From Polytrichum commune (lineage: Eukaryota; Streptophyta; Polytrichopsida; Polytrichales; Polytrichaceae): a stretch of 64,000 nucleotides of DNA. Made by a program: the position numbers and the translations under genes. The number at the start of each line of letters is the position of its first letter. The first letter of the stretch is position 1. Below are positions 47,101 through 64,000 of this stretch, in pieces. The stretch covers positions 24,771,666 to 24,835,665 of the forward strand of contig OX485807.1 of NCBI GenBank assembly GCA_950295325.1, read 5' to 3'. The notes beneath the pieces were generated by a model, which made no database searches, was not told where the DNA came from, and worked only from the letters and a program-made list of their open reading frames with translations.

Positions 47101-50100
47101 AAATATCTCAAGAACAAATCTGGTGTTATGTATCACATGATCCTCCATATCGAATTTGGTGCTCTCTCCAATTGAGCTTTGAGCACATAGTTGATTATTC
47201 TTGAGCACTATGTGAAAAAGCTGAGAATTACAGGAAGGTCAGAGGTTTAAGTTTAGCAATTGATTGCATTACATTTTGTGACATGTAAAATTGTTTTCTC
47301 TATTTGCAGCCTTTGTTGGAGCCTAAAGACTGGTGGGATGAGGCAGCTTACGATTTAGAATTGTCACAGGCACAAGAGAGTTCAATACTCAACAAGGTAA
47401 GTGTCAATGGATTTGTCTATTCTCAGAGTCAAAACCTTTCAAGTGTTCTGAGCTTTATCAGACTTCACTTTGATTAGCATTCATGGGTTACTGTTCACTT
47501 TTTACATTAGGTGATGCACTGTTCTTACAAGAGATCTTATATATGCTGGAAGCAATTTTGGCTGGGACAGTACAGATGAGGGTCATCATATCATTTCATG
47601 TGAAGGCCACAGGTTGCCCACACATATGGGGGATTACTTTTTCATTTCTAGCCAAAATTCGATGCACTGCTTTGCAGTGCAATTCGAATTAGAAAATATT
47701 TCATGTTGTGGTTATTGTGTCAAGTACAACTGGGAGGACATGGCACTGAACATTAGTGTATATATCTTACACAGGATGGAGGAGTGTCACGTTTTGAAGA
47801 CATCTTTAAGAAATCTTGGGAGCAGAATGAGATCCCAGAGGAAATTAATGAAGAGGACGAAGGTTTGACGCTAACTTTTCTGTTCCGTTATGAAACATTT
47901 TGCAGTCTCCAGCCAAATTTGCTTGTCTTGTAGCAACTATGCTCACAACTCTAGAAATGGCAATGATGTAGTCAATTCATTTGATAATGGAAAACTGCAC
48001 ACAAATACATGCATGTGAGTTGTCGGTTTATGACTCACATATTACACCGTCAAGTTATAATTCAGCAGTTCTCTTTCTATTGATGTGTTTATCAGATTTT
48101 TACAAGATTAGTACACCATTACTTCATGTCTGCAGCAATCCATTTGTTGTACTAATCTGACGTGAATTGTGCTATAACTGTGATGCTTTTTATAAGCAAT
48201 ATTTATATGTTAATTTGGTCCAAACGTTTGGGGAGTTTGTATCTGCATTTACAAAAATACAGATATGGGAGATAATCTGGAATCTCCATGGATCAGATGA
48301 TGTTATGTAACTGGGACTGGTGTGGTGGAGTTAGCACTTACCACAATTATAGTGCTTGTTGTTTCTTCTTATGGAAATTAGTGCTGGGTATGAACAGTGG
48401 AAGAGATTGACAAGGAGGCTAGCGAGGTGTTTCTGGAGGGCAGTAGACAGGAGATTAAACGGCACCAAGAGGTGGTGCTTGATGAAGTCCTAGGAGATTA
48501 CAAAGATGTAGTGAAAGCCGCTAAGGCGAGTTTAAAGAAGTCTTCAAGTCGAGAGGTACAGTCCATCAGTTGATGGCTTGAATTTGCTCCATTGGCATAT
48601 ATCCTTGGGGCTTACTGGTGATGTCGTTCATTCTTCTTGTAAATTTGACACGTCTGGTGAGCTGCATTACATAGGGGTTTAAGGCCAAGAGCAAGCCAAA
48701 TCAAGCAATGCTATTTTTGGGCACTGTAGAGGGAGTGAAAGTTTGTACATCAAGCAACAAAGTAATGCACTTAATGTTTAGGAGTTCATATGCAGGTATG
48801 GGCAGTCATGGAGGGAGTAGAGAATATTAATGAGCGATTTGAAGAACTTGTGCCAGACATGGCACTCACCTTTCCATTCAAGCTTGATTCTTTCCAAAAA
48901 GAGGTACGCTGAAATCACATAAGCATAACTTGCTCCTCAGAGAATTGCAAAGGATATTCTTTCTAAATTGATTTTACTGGTCTCCCCTTTGTCTCTTGGC
49001 TTTGTCTCATCTAGTCACCGCCGCCCAAGTGTGGTTTTACCTTTCTCTGTTCAAAAGTTAATCTATTACAATCTGCTTGACTGGATTTTTTTTTAAAATT
49101 AAAATTAAAATTTGATTAATCTTCTTTTTTGGTTTTTAAAAAAAAAATCTATTTTTTTAAGAAATGCTTTGCTTTAGGTTGGTTTTTCTCATACACAGTC
49201 TTACATAGGTTCTGCATATTCATAGAAATTTCACAATTGTTATGAGCATCCTACACTTTATTGCAAGCTTGGCAGTTTTGCTCAAAAAATGAAGCTCTGT
49301 GAAAGTTGGCCAGGGGCCTAATGGTTGAAGAAAGTTGTTAGTGGCTTTTTATGTCCTTATTTTAAAGCAGTATTCTGTCTTGATTTAGTGCGTAAGGAAA
49401 GCTTTTGATATTTATTTTCCTGATTCTGAGTTGCAAGTGTTCAATTTACATCTGACAGGCAATTTATCACCTGGAGAGGAATGAGTCAGTCTTTGTAGCA
49501 GCACATACATCAGCTGGAAAGACAGTTGTGGCGGAGTATGCCTTTGCATTGGCTGCTAAAGTAAGTTTCTTCCTTGAGGTCCTTCTGGGTGAACAGGCCT
49601 CTGATTGGAGATAAATACATCTGATTGGAGAAAAATTCCTTGTGTATTTCTCTACTTGGTTGCAACTTCAAAGGATGATTGTTGCAATAATGAAGAAAGT
49701 TATGGTGTTACACTGCTATTCCCATTCTTAATTTGTTGGGTTTGACATGGTTTTAAACCCAAGAATCTATGGGTTTGAGTATGAAAACCTCTGGTGCTCT
49801 GGAGTGAGTGTAGCTTCATGTCAGGTTCTAAATGTTTGGTCTGGGGTAAGGAGCCTTGTATTTTAGTGTACCTTATTTAGATTTTATCTTTTGTGTTACA
49901 TTAGTTACATCAACTGGTGCACTTGGTGGTGCAAATGGAATGATGAACGAAGTGGTTCTGTACCAGCAATGCACTCGAGCAGTTTATACTTCCCCAATAA
50001 AAACTATCAGCAATCAAAAATTTCGAGACTTTAGTGAGAAATTCGATGTTGGTCTTCTTACGGGAGATGTAAGCTTACGACCTGAGGCTTCTTGTCTCAT

Positions 50101-53100
50101 CATGACAACTGAGATTTTGCGTTCAATGCTCTACAAGGGTGCAGATATTGTTCGAGACATTGAATGGGTATGCTCTTATTCAGGTCACCCACCATCATAT
50201 ACTTTATCTATTATTATTTGTTACATTCAGGTAGGCGATGCACAATGGATTTTCTGTATTCCATCCTATCATGAACGATTATTGTTACTTTACAACAGAA
50301 TGGTGGTAGAGGCTGGCTTTTTCAATGTGATGAAACTGCCAACCTTTGTGGAAAATTCTTGATTCCACTGTCCACTGCTAAAGTCATTTATGTGATATTG
50401 GGTCTTTGCATTTGTTGGGCTCTGCCTTTAGGTAGGGTATTGCATATACTTTGGTGTTTTTTGTTTAGGCTTTTAGTACTTTAAGTCTATAAGAACCTCA
50501 AGACTTTGAATAGAGGCAATCAAGCCATTCACTAAGAGTACCTAGTGAACATAGTAGGTGCTCATCATGCCTTGAGGCATGGACTACACATTCCTCAATG
50601 CCTAATTTGATTTATACCATGCCTCGAGTCTATACAACCATCAGGCTACTCCTACTAGCTATGCCTCATGGCATTGGCTTTGGTGATTCTCTTATAAACC
50701 AAGATGTTGTACATGTGCACGCACTTCAAGGCTATAGTTTTCTCTTTTATAAATTTAACCTATTGGTATTAGGATGTGCAGTTGTCATAGATGTTTAGTG
50801 TGAATTAGATGGTGGGCTGGCCCTTGTGTATACCATGCCTTCATTTTTCATACTCCTGGTTGCAGGAGTTGAATAATAATATTATTTTATTCCTCATTTT
50901 TTGCAAATTGTGCCAGGTTATTTTTGATGAGGTGCACTATGTGAATGATGTGGAGAGAGGTGTGGTTTGGGAGGAAGTGATTATAATGCTGCCCCCACAC
51001 GTCAACATGGTTCTCTTGTCTGCAACTGTAAGTCCTTTGATTTGCAATAAAAACCTTGAAGCGGAACATTACCTTTATGTTACAGGACGCTTTTCTTGTC
51101 CAGCTCTCTGGTGTCTCGAAGTGTCATCTCTGCAACCTTTCATATGTGGAGTCAGACGAGCTTTGCCTCATTGAAATGTCATATGGTCATTGAAGTATAA
51201 TTTCTTTATTAAGCTTTGTTTTGCTCTGTGTTGAAGGGGAAGAAGTGAGCCTTTCCATGAGTGCTGGGTAGTTAAGGTTATCTTTTGATATTGTGTACGT
51301 GCTGTGGCCTCTCAGGTGCCAAATACATTCGAATTTGCAGACTGGATAGGGAGAACAAAGAGAAAAAAGATCTATGTTACTGGGTAAGAAATCCTTTGCA
51401 TTGCACTCAATATTGTCTAAAGTAGAGGAGTTGACCAGATAGAGAGCAGATGAATGGTATAACAGTAATAATTATTTGGTTAATAACTGCCCATGACTTG
51501 CAGAACCACTTATGGGATACCATGGTGACGGCTTTGCAGCAATATTTGCAAAGTGATCCAATTATGGTCCTGGTAAAGTTTGAAGGTCTAAAGTTTTGTA
51601 ACCTGAAACAGTTGAGAGTAATAAAATGTTGGGGAATGTGTTTGTCTTGTGTTTACTCAGAACCATGCGAAGACCAGTCCCATTGGAGCACTGCTTGTAT
51701 TATGGCGGAGAGTTGTATAAAATCTGTGAGCAATCAACATTCTTACCGGAAGGTGTGAAAGAAGCACACAAAGCACATCATGCAAAGACAGCCAAGCTGC
51801 CAACCAGCTCTGGAGGGGCAGGTGGTGGGCAAGGCAGGGGTGGCGGTGGGCAAGGACGTGGGGGAGGAGGAGGGATTTCTGGACGGGGCGCTGGTATTCA
51901 AGGGAGAGGGGGTGACAATCAAGGGAGAGGTGGGGGACGGAAGGGGCCAACTTCAAAACAAGTTGCACAGGGAACAATACAAACTGCTATGCGAGGCGGT
52001 GGTAGTGGATGGAGGTCAGAAACCTCACAGTGGTATACACTGGTCAACAACCTGAACAAGAAGGGCTTACTTCCTGTATGTCCAAACTTGCCCTCTCCTA
52101 TATTTTGTGTTTGGGCTTTGATGTGTACCTTCTAGGACATTTTGTTTGTGGCTTCCTTTACAAATTAGTATGGGATATGTATATGCAATCAGAACAAGTT
52201 ACACAAAAACATGGTTATCAATGGGCTTACTGGTAGTTAAGTTTTACTAAGTGATGAAATCCTGCTGCAATAGTGCTATGTTGTGTCCAACTAATATTAA
52301 TCTATATTTTCAGGTGGTGGTTTTTTGTTTCTCCAAAAATCGTGTTGACCAATCAGCTGACAGCTTGACAGCAATAGATCTTACTACAGGGACGGAGAAG
52401 AGTGACATATACATGTTCTGCCAGAAGGCGTTCTCTCGGTTGAAAGGATCCGATCGTAGACTACCTCAAGTATGTGAAGAGTTATATATATAAATAATAA
52501 AATATAATGTATTTTTTATTTTAAAATGATAAACATGTATTTTAATATCGTTTCTCTATCAGTTTAGTGTAGAAAGTTGCAATCAGCTACAGTCTTTGAT
52601 GTCTCAATCATATTGAGTATATGGAGAGAAATCTAGAGTTGGAATACAGTAATGTCCTCATACATTAGTGATGGATATAGGACAAGGACAAATTGCAAGC
52701 TTGACATCCTGGGATTTCTGGCTAAGAATCATTTTTGATAGAGGTATTCTGTTAAATGTCTCTGACCATCATATAATTGGAATTCAAGAAAATCTCCAAA
52801 TTCTTGTTGAGATGTACTATAATCTTGTAATTTATATGTAAACAGAGATGACATGATGCGTGCACATCACTGTGTTGATATTACTGTTGACATCTGTTCA
52901 TTGTCCTATTTAATGGGTGTGTCTATACTTTTCTCGGTGGTGTATCAGGTAGTGCGTGTGCAAGAGTTGCTCAAAAGGGGTGTTGGAGTGCATCATGCAG
53001 GTCTACTTCCCATTGTGAAAGAAGTTGTTGAGATGCTCTTTTGCCGAGGTGTCATCAAGGTGTTTGCCCTCCTTTCACAATTCTTTGTAATGAGTTCAGT

Positions 53101-56100
53101 ATCTTTTCCTTGAACATAAATGACATTGGAGTTTTCTTTGATTCTTTTGTCCTGCAACTTCAAAGAGCATTATAAGGGCAACCGTGTTTACTCCTCCTTT
53201 GGTTACAGGTCTTGTTCTCCACAGAGACATTTGCTATGGGTGTGAATGCTCCAGCTAGAACGGTAGGTGACAACTCTTGCTTTTTGGTGTGTTTTTTGTC
53301 GGTTGTTCTTTCTGTGGAACTGGATGGCCGCATATGGGACCTGGAGTAGAGATAGTCCTTATTTGCGTTTTGATATACAGGTCCGGACATGATTTGGGTG
53401 CATTCAATTAACCAAAGGAGTGATTCTAGCCAACCATTTGAATGCAATGAGCTTACATTCTTGTGATGAACATCTCTTGCTCAAATTTCTTCAAATTAAG
53501 GGAAAAAGAAGAAACGAAGAAACATAGTTTTCTTGAGATTTATCAATGATATAGCGCCTATTTAATTGCACTGAACCATTTGAACACAATGAGCCCCTAA
53601 AGTCCGTATACAATACATTCACATATCCTGTGCAGCAAGAAACTGACAAGTGGTGCATTTTATGATGAGCTAGGCTATTTAGTGTTCGAGACTACCTCCA
53701 ACAGATTTTCAATATACATCCACATATGCAATCACCTATCCAATTTTGTGCAACTCTTGAACACAATGAGCCCCACAAGTCTTGCTCTAGGACCAGGTTG
53801 ATCTTGATTGAGGATTTGTATGATTCTTAATGCTTGAAATTTCTTGTCGGATTGGGGTTGTGCAGGTAGCCTTTCATGGTCTTCGGAAACATGATGGAAA
53901 GAATTTTCGGCAAATTCTTCCTGGCGAGTACACACAGATGGCAGGGCGAGCAGGTCGACGTGGTCTAGACAAGGTCAAATCTTGCACCTGTTTTGCAGTA
54001 CTCTGACTAAATCCTTGCAGATTTATTTATCAGTTACATAACCTTAAGGGAACAATATGTATCCAAATATTGTCATGTTTTCAATTCCGTTTCAAGAGTC
54101 TCGAGTTACTTTTGTGGTTGCCCTATTTTTATGTCTTGTGAGCATTCCACTCATCCTTGTATCTGTCAGAGAGTTCTATTGAGTTGGTGACAGCTGCCAT
54201 TGCAAGCTGCAGGCAGGTTTATTAGTCAGTCTGTGACATTACCACATTTTAAAAAATGTCCGTTTTGATTGTTTGTATACAGGTGTTGCTGTTTGCTCCA
54301 ATTTAGTTCATGCTTTTGCATAAAATGTATTAATCATCCTTGAGGATTGGGTATACCTAACTCTCGTACTTCAGAGTTATATTTACAAGGCGTCCTCTGG
54401 TGGGTTATGGTGATATACAGGTAGGTACTGTGATTGTAATGTGTTGGGATGACATTCCAGAAGAAGGAGACTTGAAGCGGTTGTTGACAGGGAAGCCAAC
54501 CAAGTTGGAATCACAGTTCCGGCTCACATACAGCATGATACTCAACCTCCTTCGAGTTGAAGACCTCAAAGTATGACCCTTTTTTAATACCAGAAATTTC
54601 ACATTATGTTACCAGAAAGGGTAGTGCACACTCCCTCTTATTTTAAGTTTGCCCTGGGGGACCACCTTATCCTGCTAATTGTTGTGAGCATAACGGTTTA
54701 TTACTTGTCTGGCAGGTGGAGGACATGCTTAAGCGGAGCTTTGCAGAGTTTCATGCTCAACGTGCACTGCCAGAGCAGCAGCAACAATTACTGGAACGAG
54801 AAGGTGCTCTTTCCAAGATGAACGTCAAGATTGAGTAAGTCTCATTTTGTTTACATATCATGTTACATGTTACAGATTTGTATATGTAAGTTTCATATAT
54901 ATGTTTTAACCTTACATATACTGATGTGAAATTTTTTAAAGTGACACTGTTTAACATGATTCCGTGTAAGGTCCCAGATTGATTTTCCATGGAGATAACC
55001 ATTGAAAGGTACTTAATGGAATAGGGTCTTAAAATTTTATATGCTGCCAGGTTACCAACTTGTTGACAACTTGATCATATGTTCATGTGCAGCTGCATAC
55101 TTGGAGAACCATCTATAGAGGATTACTTTAAGGTCTTCCTTGAATCTGACAAAATAGGAGATCAGATCCAAGAAACAGTGCTCCAGTCAAGAGCAGCGCA
55201 GCAATCACTTGTTTCAGGACGAGTTGTAATCGTTCGTAACTCTGTGGTAAGTTGCAGTTACTCAAGTTGCAGATTAAATTTTGTAGCAAAACGGTAGGGT
55301 CAAAAGGTTCCATTCTGCATGAAAAGCTCTACGAAGGAACACAATTTCAAAAATTCATCACCTATTTTCGAATGAATTGACATTGGCATTCTTGCACATG
55401 GTAAATTATTTGACCTAAATTCCTTTCTTTGTTATTACTTATTTTCTAAGTTTCCATTTCTAAGTTAGATTGATTTATTCTTGATTGATTACTTTGTTCT
55501 AATAGATGTTCAGTATTTGCAGGTTCAGTATTTGCATGCCAGCATATTGATTATTTTGTCACCGCTATGAATCTTCTTACTGTCATATTGCCTTGGCAAG
55601 GATCTAGCAAGTTTTCTTAGATATATTGTATCTTGTACTCTGCATACTGATAATTCATTGCTTGGTGGTCAGGTGCCTGTCCCTGCATTGGGAGTTGTAG
55701 TGAGAGCAGGCACAGGGAACACCAAACTGCCCATTGTCCTTGCTCTTCACAGAGCACCTCTTCCTGTTATAGGAAGCAACCCTGTGAAATCAGGAGTAGT
55801 GAACACGACGAATCAGCTTGCACAAGAGGGCTACTTCATCAGCCGAAAAGGGAGAGGCAATGAAGATGATTATTTCATGGGTGTTGGTTCACGCAAAGGG
55901 ACTGGTGTGATGAATATTACCTTGCCTCACTATGGCACAGCTGCAGGGGTGGGCTACGTGGTTATGGAAGTTGACAATCAAGGATTTGTTAGTCTATGTA
56001 AAGCAAAGATCCGTGTGGATTCTAATCGACTGTTGGAAGAGATTAGTGCGGCAGCATTTTCCTTGACCGTGAAGGAGCTGCTTCAACTTGAACAGGAGCA

Positions 56101-58446
56101 TCCTGGCCAGGATCCTCCAGTTCTTGATCCTCTCAAAGGTACTTTTGCTGTAGAGTTTTTTGATTGGTATGTAGCCGGTAAAGGCAGTAAGGAGTAATTT
56201 AAATGTCCTAACGAGGGTGAGTGGTATTCTGCTCTATGGGTGTAACGATTTAGGAGGGGTTCTTTATTGACTTGTTTGAAATGGTGACATGCTAAAAAGA
56301 GCACATCCTTGAGAATTAGTGGTGTTCGGTTCTAATATAATCACATCAGTTAAAACAGCTGTTCCAAAAGTTAAAGGCTGAATGCTAAAAGAGCCTGTAA
56401 CAGTGCCGAATGATGAATTTTTTAAGAGTGCTAAAGGTTGAGCGTACTTAAGGAACTTTCCACATACGTGCTGATTGTCGAGCATTACAGTACTCCATCC
56501 ATTAAGACCGAACCTTTTTTAAGAAGATGTGATGCTTCTACCAGATTTAATCTTGGCAACTGGGGTTTTGTAAAACTGGATGAGAAGCCTGGGAGTCTAT
56601 TCTTATTTAAAGGACTTTAGAATCTGACCCTATCTTAGTGGGTAGTAGGTGAGTGAGGACACTGTAAGTTTTTGGTGTTATGCATTGACCAACAAGATTA
56701 GTATCAAATTTACAATGTGGAGTTCCGCAGACTTGAAGCTGAACGATTTGGAAATAGTGGAGGGTTACCGGAGGCGACAATCTTTTCTTGAGACAATGGC
56801 ACAAAATACGTGTCACAAATGCCCTAAACTTCAAGAACACTTTAGTCTTATGAAGACTCAGCACACATTGAAAGAACGAGTCAAGCAGCTTAAGTTTGAA
56901 CTTTCTGATGCAGCTCTCCAGCAGATGCCTGATTTCCAGCAAAGGGTAATGATTTCCTTCAAATGATAGCTTCTGTAAGCATCTTGGTGGTGAGGGTTGA
57001 AGGTTTTACATCAACTTACACTGACGTCAAGTGTGTTTGCTGCATATAGTTTTGGTAACCCCATTGCTGTCTGTATCCATTGCACTCAGAAATGAAAGCA
57101 TGTGTGTGAGTGGTTGCAGATTGAGGTCCTGCAGCAGGTGGGATGCATAGATCCCGAATTAGTGGTGCAGGTCAAGGGCCGGGTTGCATGTGAGCTTAAC
57201 AGCTGCGATGAGCTGATTGCTACAGAGTGTCTGTTTGACAATCAGCTGGGTGATCTCTCCCCTGTCGAGGCAGTCTCACTCCTTTCTGCTCTTGTTTTCC
57301 AGCAGAAGGATGCAAGTGAACCTCTGCTCACTCCTCGCTTAGAAGAAGCTAGAGACAGGTATTAATCCTACACAAATTAAATTTCTACAGTGCAGGTTAT
57401 GATTTTCATCTTTTGGATCAAAAAACTTAGGGTTATCTTTTAATTCAATTGGACTTTTTCATTGGGAGTTGGTTGTTCTATGTACAACACTTTCCATGTT
57501 TGGTAAGTTTAAGTTGCATTCTTGGAGTCAATGTGGAGGTTTGCTTGGTTCATTGAGGGCCAAACTCATTTTTGCACTGGTTGAATGATAAGATGACTAT
57601 CTATCACAGACATTGTGACCATGATTTTGCTATCAAAGAGAGAAAATCATGTATCACCTTGTTTAACTTGATATTTGACCAGCATTTACAGAAGATTATC
57701 ATGTCATTGCAGGGTGTTCCCTACATTAATCGAGTAGCACTGAATTGCTTCTTGACTACTGAATTGCTTAAATCTTTAGTAATACATTGGTTAATATTAA
57801 ATTGTAGTGCGAGAAATCTACTCAACCTCTTTTGATGTGATCTGACATAAGCACACCTCTTCTCTGTACCTGTGTTGTTGAACATTACCAGGCTTTATAA
57901 TACTGCTATTAGGCTTGGGGAGGTTCAAAAAAGCTTTGGGCTGGCGTTGGATCCTGAAGACTATGCTCATGGCAATCTCAAGTTTGGACTGATGGAAGTT
58001 GTCTATGAGTGGGCCAAGGTGTTTGTCCTGATCCTTGCAACACTACAAATTTAACTAAGACAATGTATATTTTTAAGAAGATGATACTCTGGAGGCATTT
58101 ATACAATGTATCCATCCTTTCAAGGTGTTTTGGTACCCATAATTCTTGAATGCAAGTCCTCTTAACTTATTTCTGTTGTGGCATCATCTCAAACTGCTTT
58201 GTTGCATCTGGTGGGTGTACACAGGGGACACCTTTCGCGGATATCTGTGAGCTCACAAACGTGCCAGAGGGTTCCATTGTCCGTGCAATTGTGAGGCTTG
58301 ACGAGACGTGCAGGGAATTCAGGAACGCAGCTCGCATTATTGGTGATTCAACCCTCTTTGAAAAAATGGAGCAAGCCTCGAATGCCATTAAACGTGACAT
58401 TGTGTTTGCAGCCAGCCTGTATGTCACTGGTGTTCCTGTTGTATAG
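44170..58446 (+). CDS. SKI2: SKI2 DExH-box RNA helicase (cytoplasmic exosome cofactor), 1371 aa
   Basis: 26 exons: 44170-44185, 45055-45170, 45898-46036, 46240-46364, 46711-46971, 47310-47396, 47775-47862, 48398-48555, 48796-48903, 49459-49560, 49967-50167, 50917-51027, 51316-51383, 51661-52075, 52314-52469, 52949-53059, 53209-53262, 53866-53973, 54421-54570, 54716-54834, 55093-55246, 55673-56138, 56731-56945, 57120-57358, 57892-58018, 58225-58446. Total 4116 nt; every junction keeps phase. Motifs: AAHTSAGKT (K387), DEVH (471-474), LLSAT, and [10 protein letters not shown] (796-805). The C-terminal DSHCT domain ends [20 protein letters not shown], near identical to Arabidopsis SKI2 (1347 aa). 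SKI2 with SKI3 and SKI8 threads mRNA into the cytoplasmic exosome. Wording such as [11 protein letters not shown] places it in SKI2 rather than MTR4/HEN2. A Gly/Arg-rich block (576-622) sits after the first helicase domains, where the arch insertion is expected. The 16-nt first exon is the least certain. Confidence 0.96.
57432..57590. repeat. Half copy of the foldback MITE in SKI2 intron 24
   Basis: It contains GGGAGTTGGTTGTTCTATGT, TGTTTGGTAAGTTTAAGTTG, GAGTCAATGTGGAGGTTTG and GGTTCATTGAGGGCCAAACT, the order seen in one arm of the copies at 34.2, 60.0 and 62.1 kb. The opposing arm is missing. Confidence 0.65.
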
Positions 58447-59370
58447 TATGTAGCATAGCAAAATGTAATTCCTTTGACACCTTTGGTGTCTGTCTGTACA
58501 TTCTTCACATGTAGTGCTATGGTTGCAGGATTTGACGCACATGCCCTTCCACTGGAGGGTTCACTTTTTGACCCCCTCTAACCATAATTACTTCCACAAT
58601 CTTCACAGATGTCCAGATTACAAGAAGGGCACTTTCTGTAAAATAATTTTCTTAATATTTATGAAACTATGTACACTCATATGTGCAAATAGGTGCCTTT
58701 TGTAAATCGGTTGCCTCTTTACCCATGCAAGTTACCTTGGTTCAAAAGCAGATTACAAAAATTATAATTCTGTTCATTCATCCTGTATTTTGTTACTATG
58801 GTTTTAAGTATTCAAAATAGTGTGCAATGTCATTAAGTTAGCATGGGGCAACTGTATTGCACATATCAGTGTAGATGAACTAGAATCCTAATTCAACACT
58901 AGACCAATAGTGGACAAGTAGAGAAGAAAACAAATGTCTTTGAGACCAATGGTATACAGATCAAGGTTTGCGAATGATTCAAGCTTGGAGTGCATCAGGT
59001 GAGCTAATTTGGTGCACTGAAAGGCAACTAAGAATGGAATAATGTGGACAATTAACAGGAGTCTGTAAGTACTCCTGCCTTCCAAATTGCACTGGCAGTA
59101 CAAAATCTTTACATGGACACCTTTGTGCCACATCATTCATTTTGAAGAGTCAACAAAAATACACCTTCTGTCGGAATAAAACACTTTACCACTTGAGGTG
59201 ATATCTGATTGCCAGCTCATCCGTTGTTAAGATATAGGACTCACATTTCTAAGAGTTTTTGGCCATTCTTGTTTTGTGCTTAATGTGTTGCCTCATCAAC
59301 ACCTACACATCTTGATGACAAGACTCAGGTCCTACTCTACAAAATTTACAAAATTGACCCACTACTTACA
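58447..59370. other. Convergent intergenic region (SKI2 and receptor kinase 3' ends)
   Basis: 924 bp separate the SKI2 stop from the stop of the minus-strand kinase gene. It presumably holds both 3' UTRs. No other feature is recognised. Confidence 0.6.

Positions 59371-64000
<4,630 letters not shown>

Overview
The window is nuclear DNA of a land plant. All five recognisable genes are split by GT-AG introns and their closest matches are plant protein families. The rest is AT-rich DNA filled with small terminal-inverted-repeat (TIR) transposons, tandem repeats and microsatellites. The proteins diverge noticeably from their Arabidopsis counterparts and introns are moderately long, which hints at a non-seed plant (fern, lycophyte or bryophyte); this is a weak inference.

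Layout. 1-646 (+): last three exons of a PATROL1/Munc13-like DUF810 protein. 2.3-3.3 kb: decayed Ty1/copia gag-protease remnant. 4.96-6.28 kb: a 1.3-kb Harbinger-like DNA transposon containing a nearly perfect 34-bp hairpin. 8.8-12.4 kb (-): complete eight-exon METTL18/Hpm1-type protein-histidine methyltransferase gene with a tandem array in intron 1. 13.6-15.1 kb: a ~550-bp tandem duplication whose second copy is split by an hAT-like MITE. 15.4-26.9 kb: gene-free transposon graveyard. 26.9-38.6 kb (-): complete 15-exon TEL2 gene. 38.6-44.2 kb: intergenic. 44.2-58.4 kb (+): complete 26-exon SKI2 RNA-helicase gene. 59.4-64.0 kb (-): 3' part of a leucine-rich-repeat receptor kinase gene, tail-to-tail with SKI2.

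The genes are unrelated housekeeping and signalling functions: membrane trafficking, ribosomal-protein methylation, PIKK maturation, cytoplasmic RNA exosome and receptor signalling. There is no operon-like logic. Exon junctions were placed by hand, requiring GT-AG boundaries, reading-phase continuity and family similarity. In METTL18 and SKI2 every junction is phase-consistent; in TEL2 one junction (around 36544) is uncertain.

The most interesting material lies in the introns and repeats. (i) A 403-bp insertion in TEL2 intron 11 has a full-length 119-nt 5S-rRNA-like head and an exact 9-bp target duplication: a candidate 5S-derived SINE. (ii) TEL2 intron 13 is built of about five ~200-bp repeats, most of which recreate the splice-donor context. 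(iii) A foldback MITE family sits in introns of three neighbouring genes. (iv) SKI2 carries an RG/RGG-rich block where its arch insertion is expected. (v) A pair of tandem repeats shows strong one-sided CpG decay.
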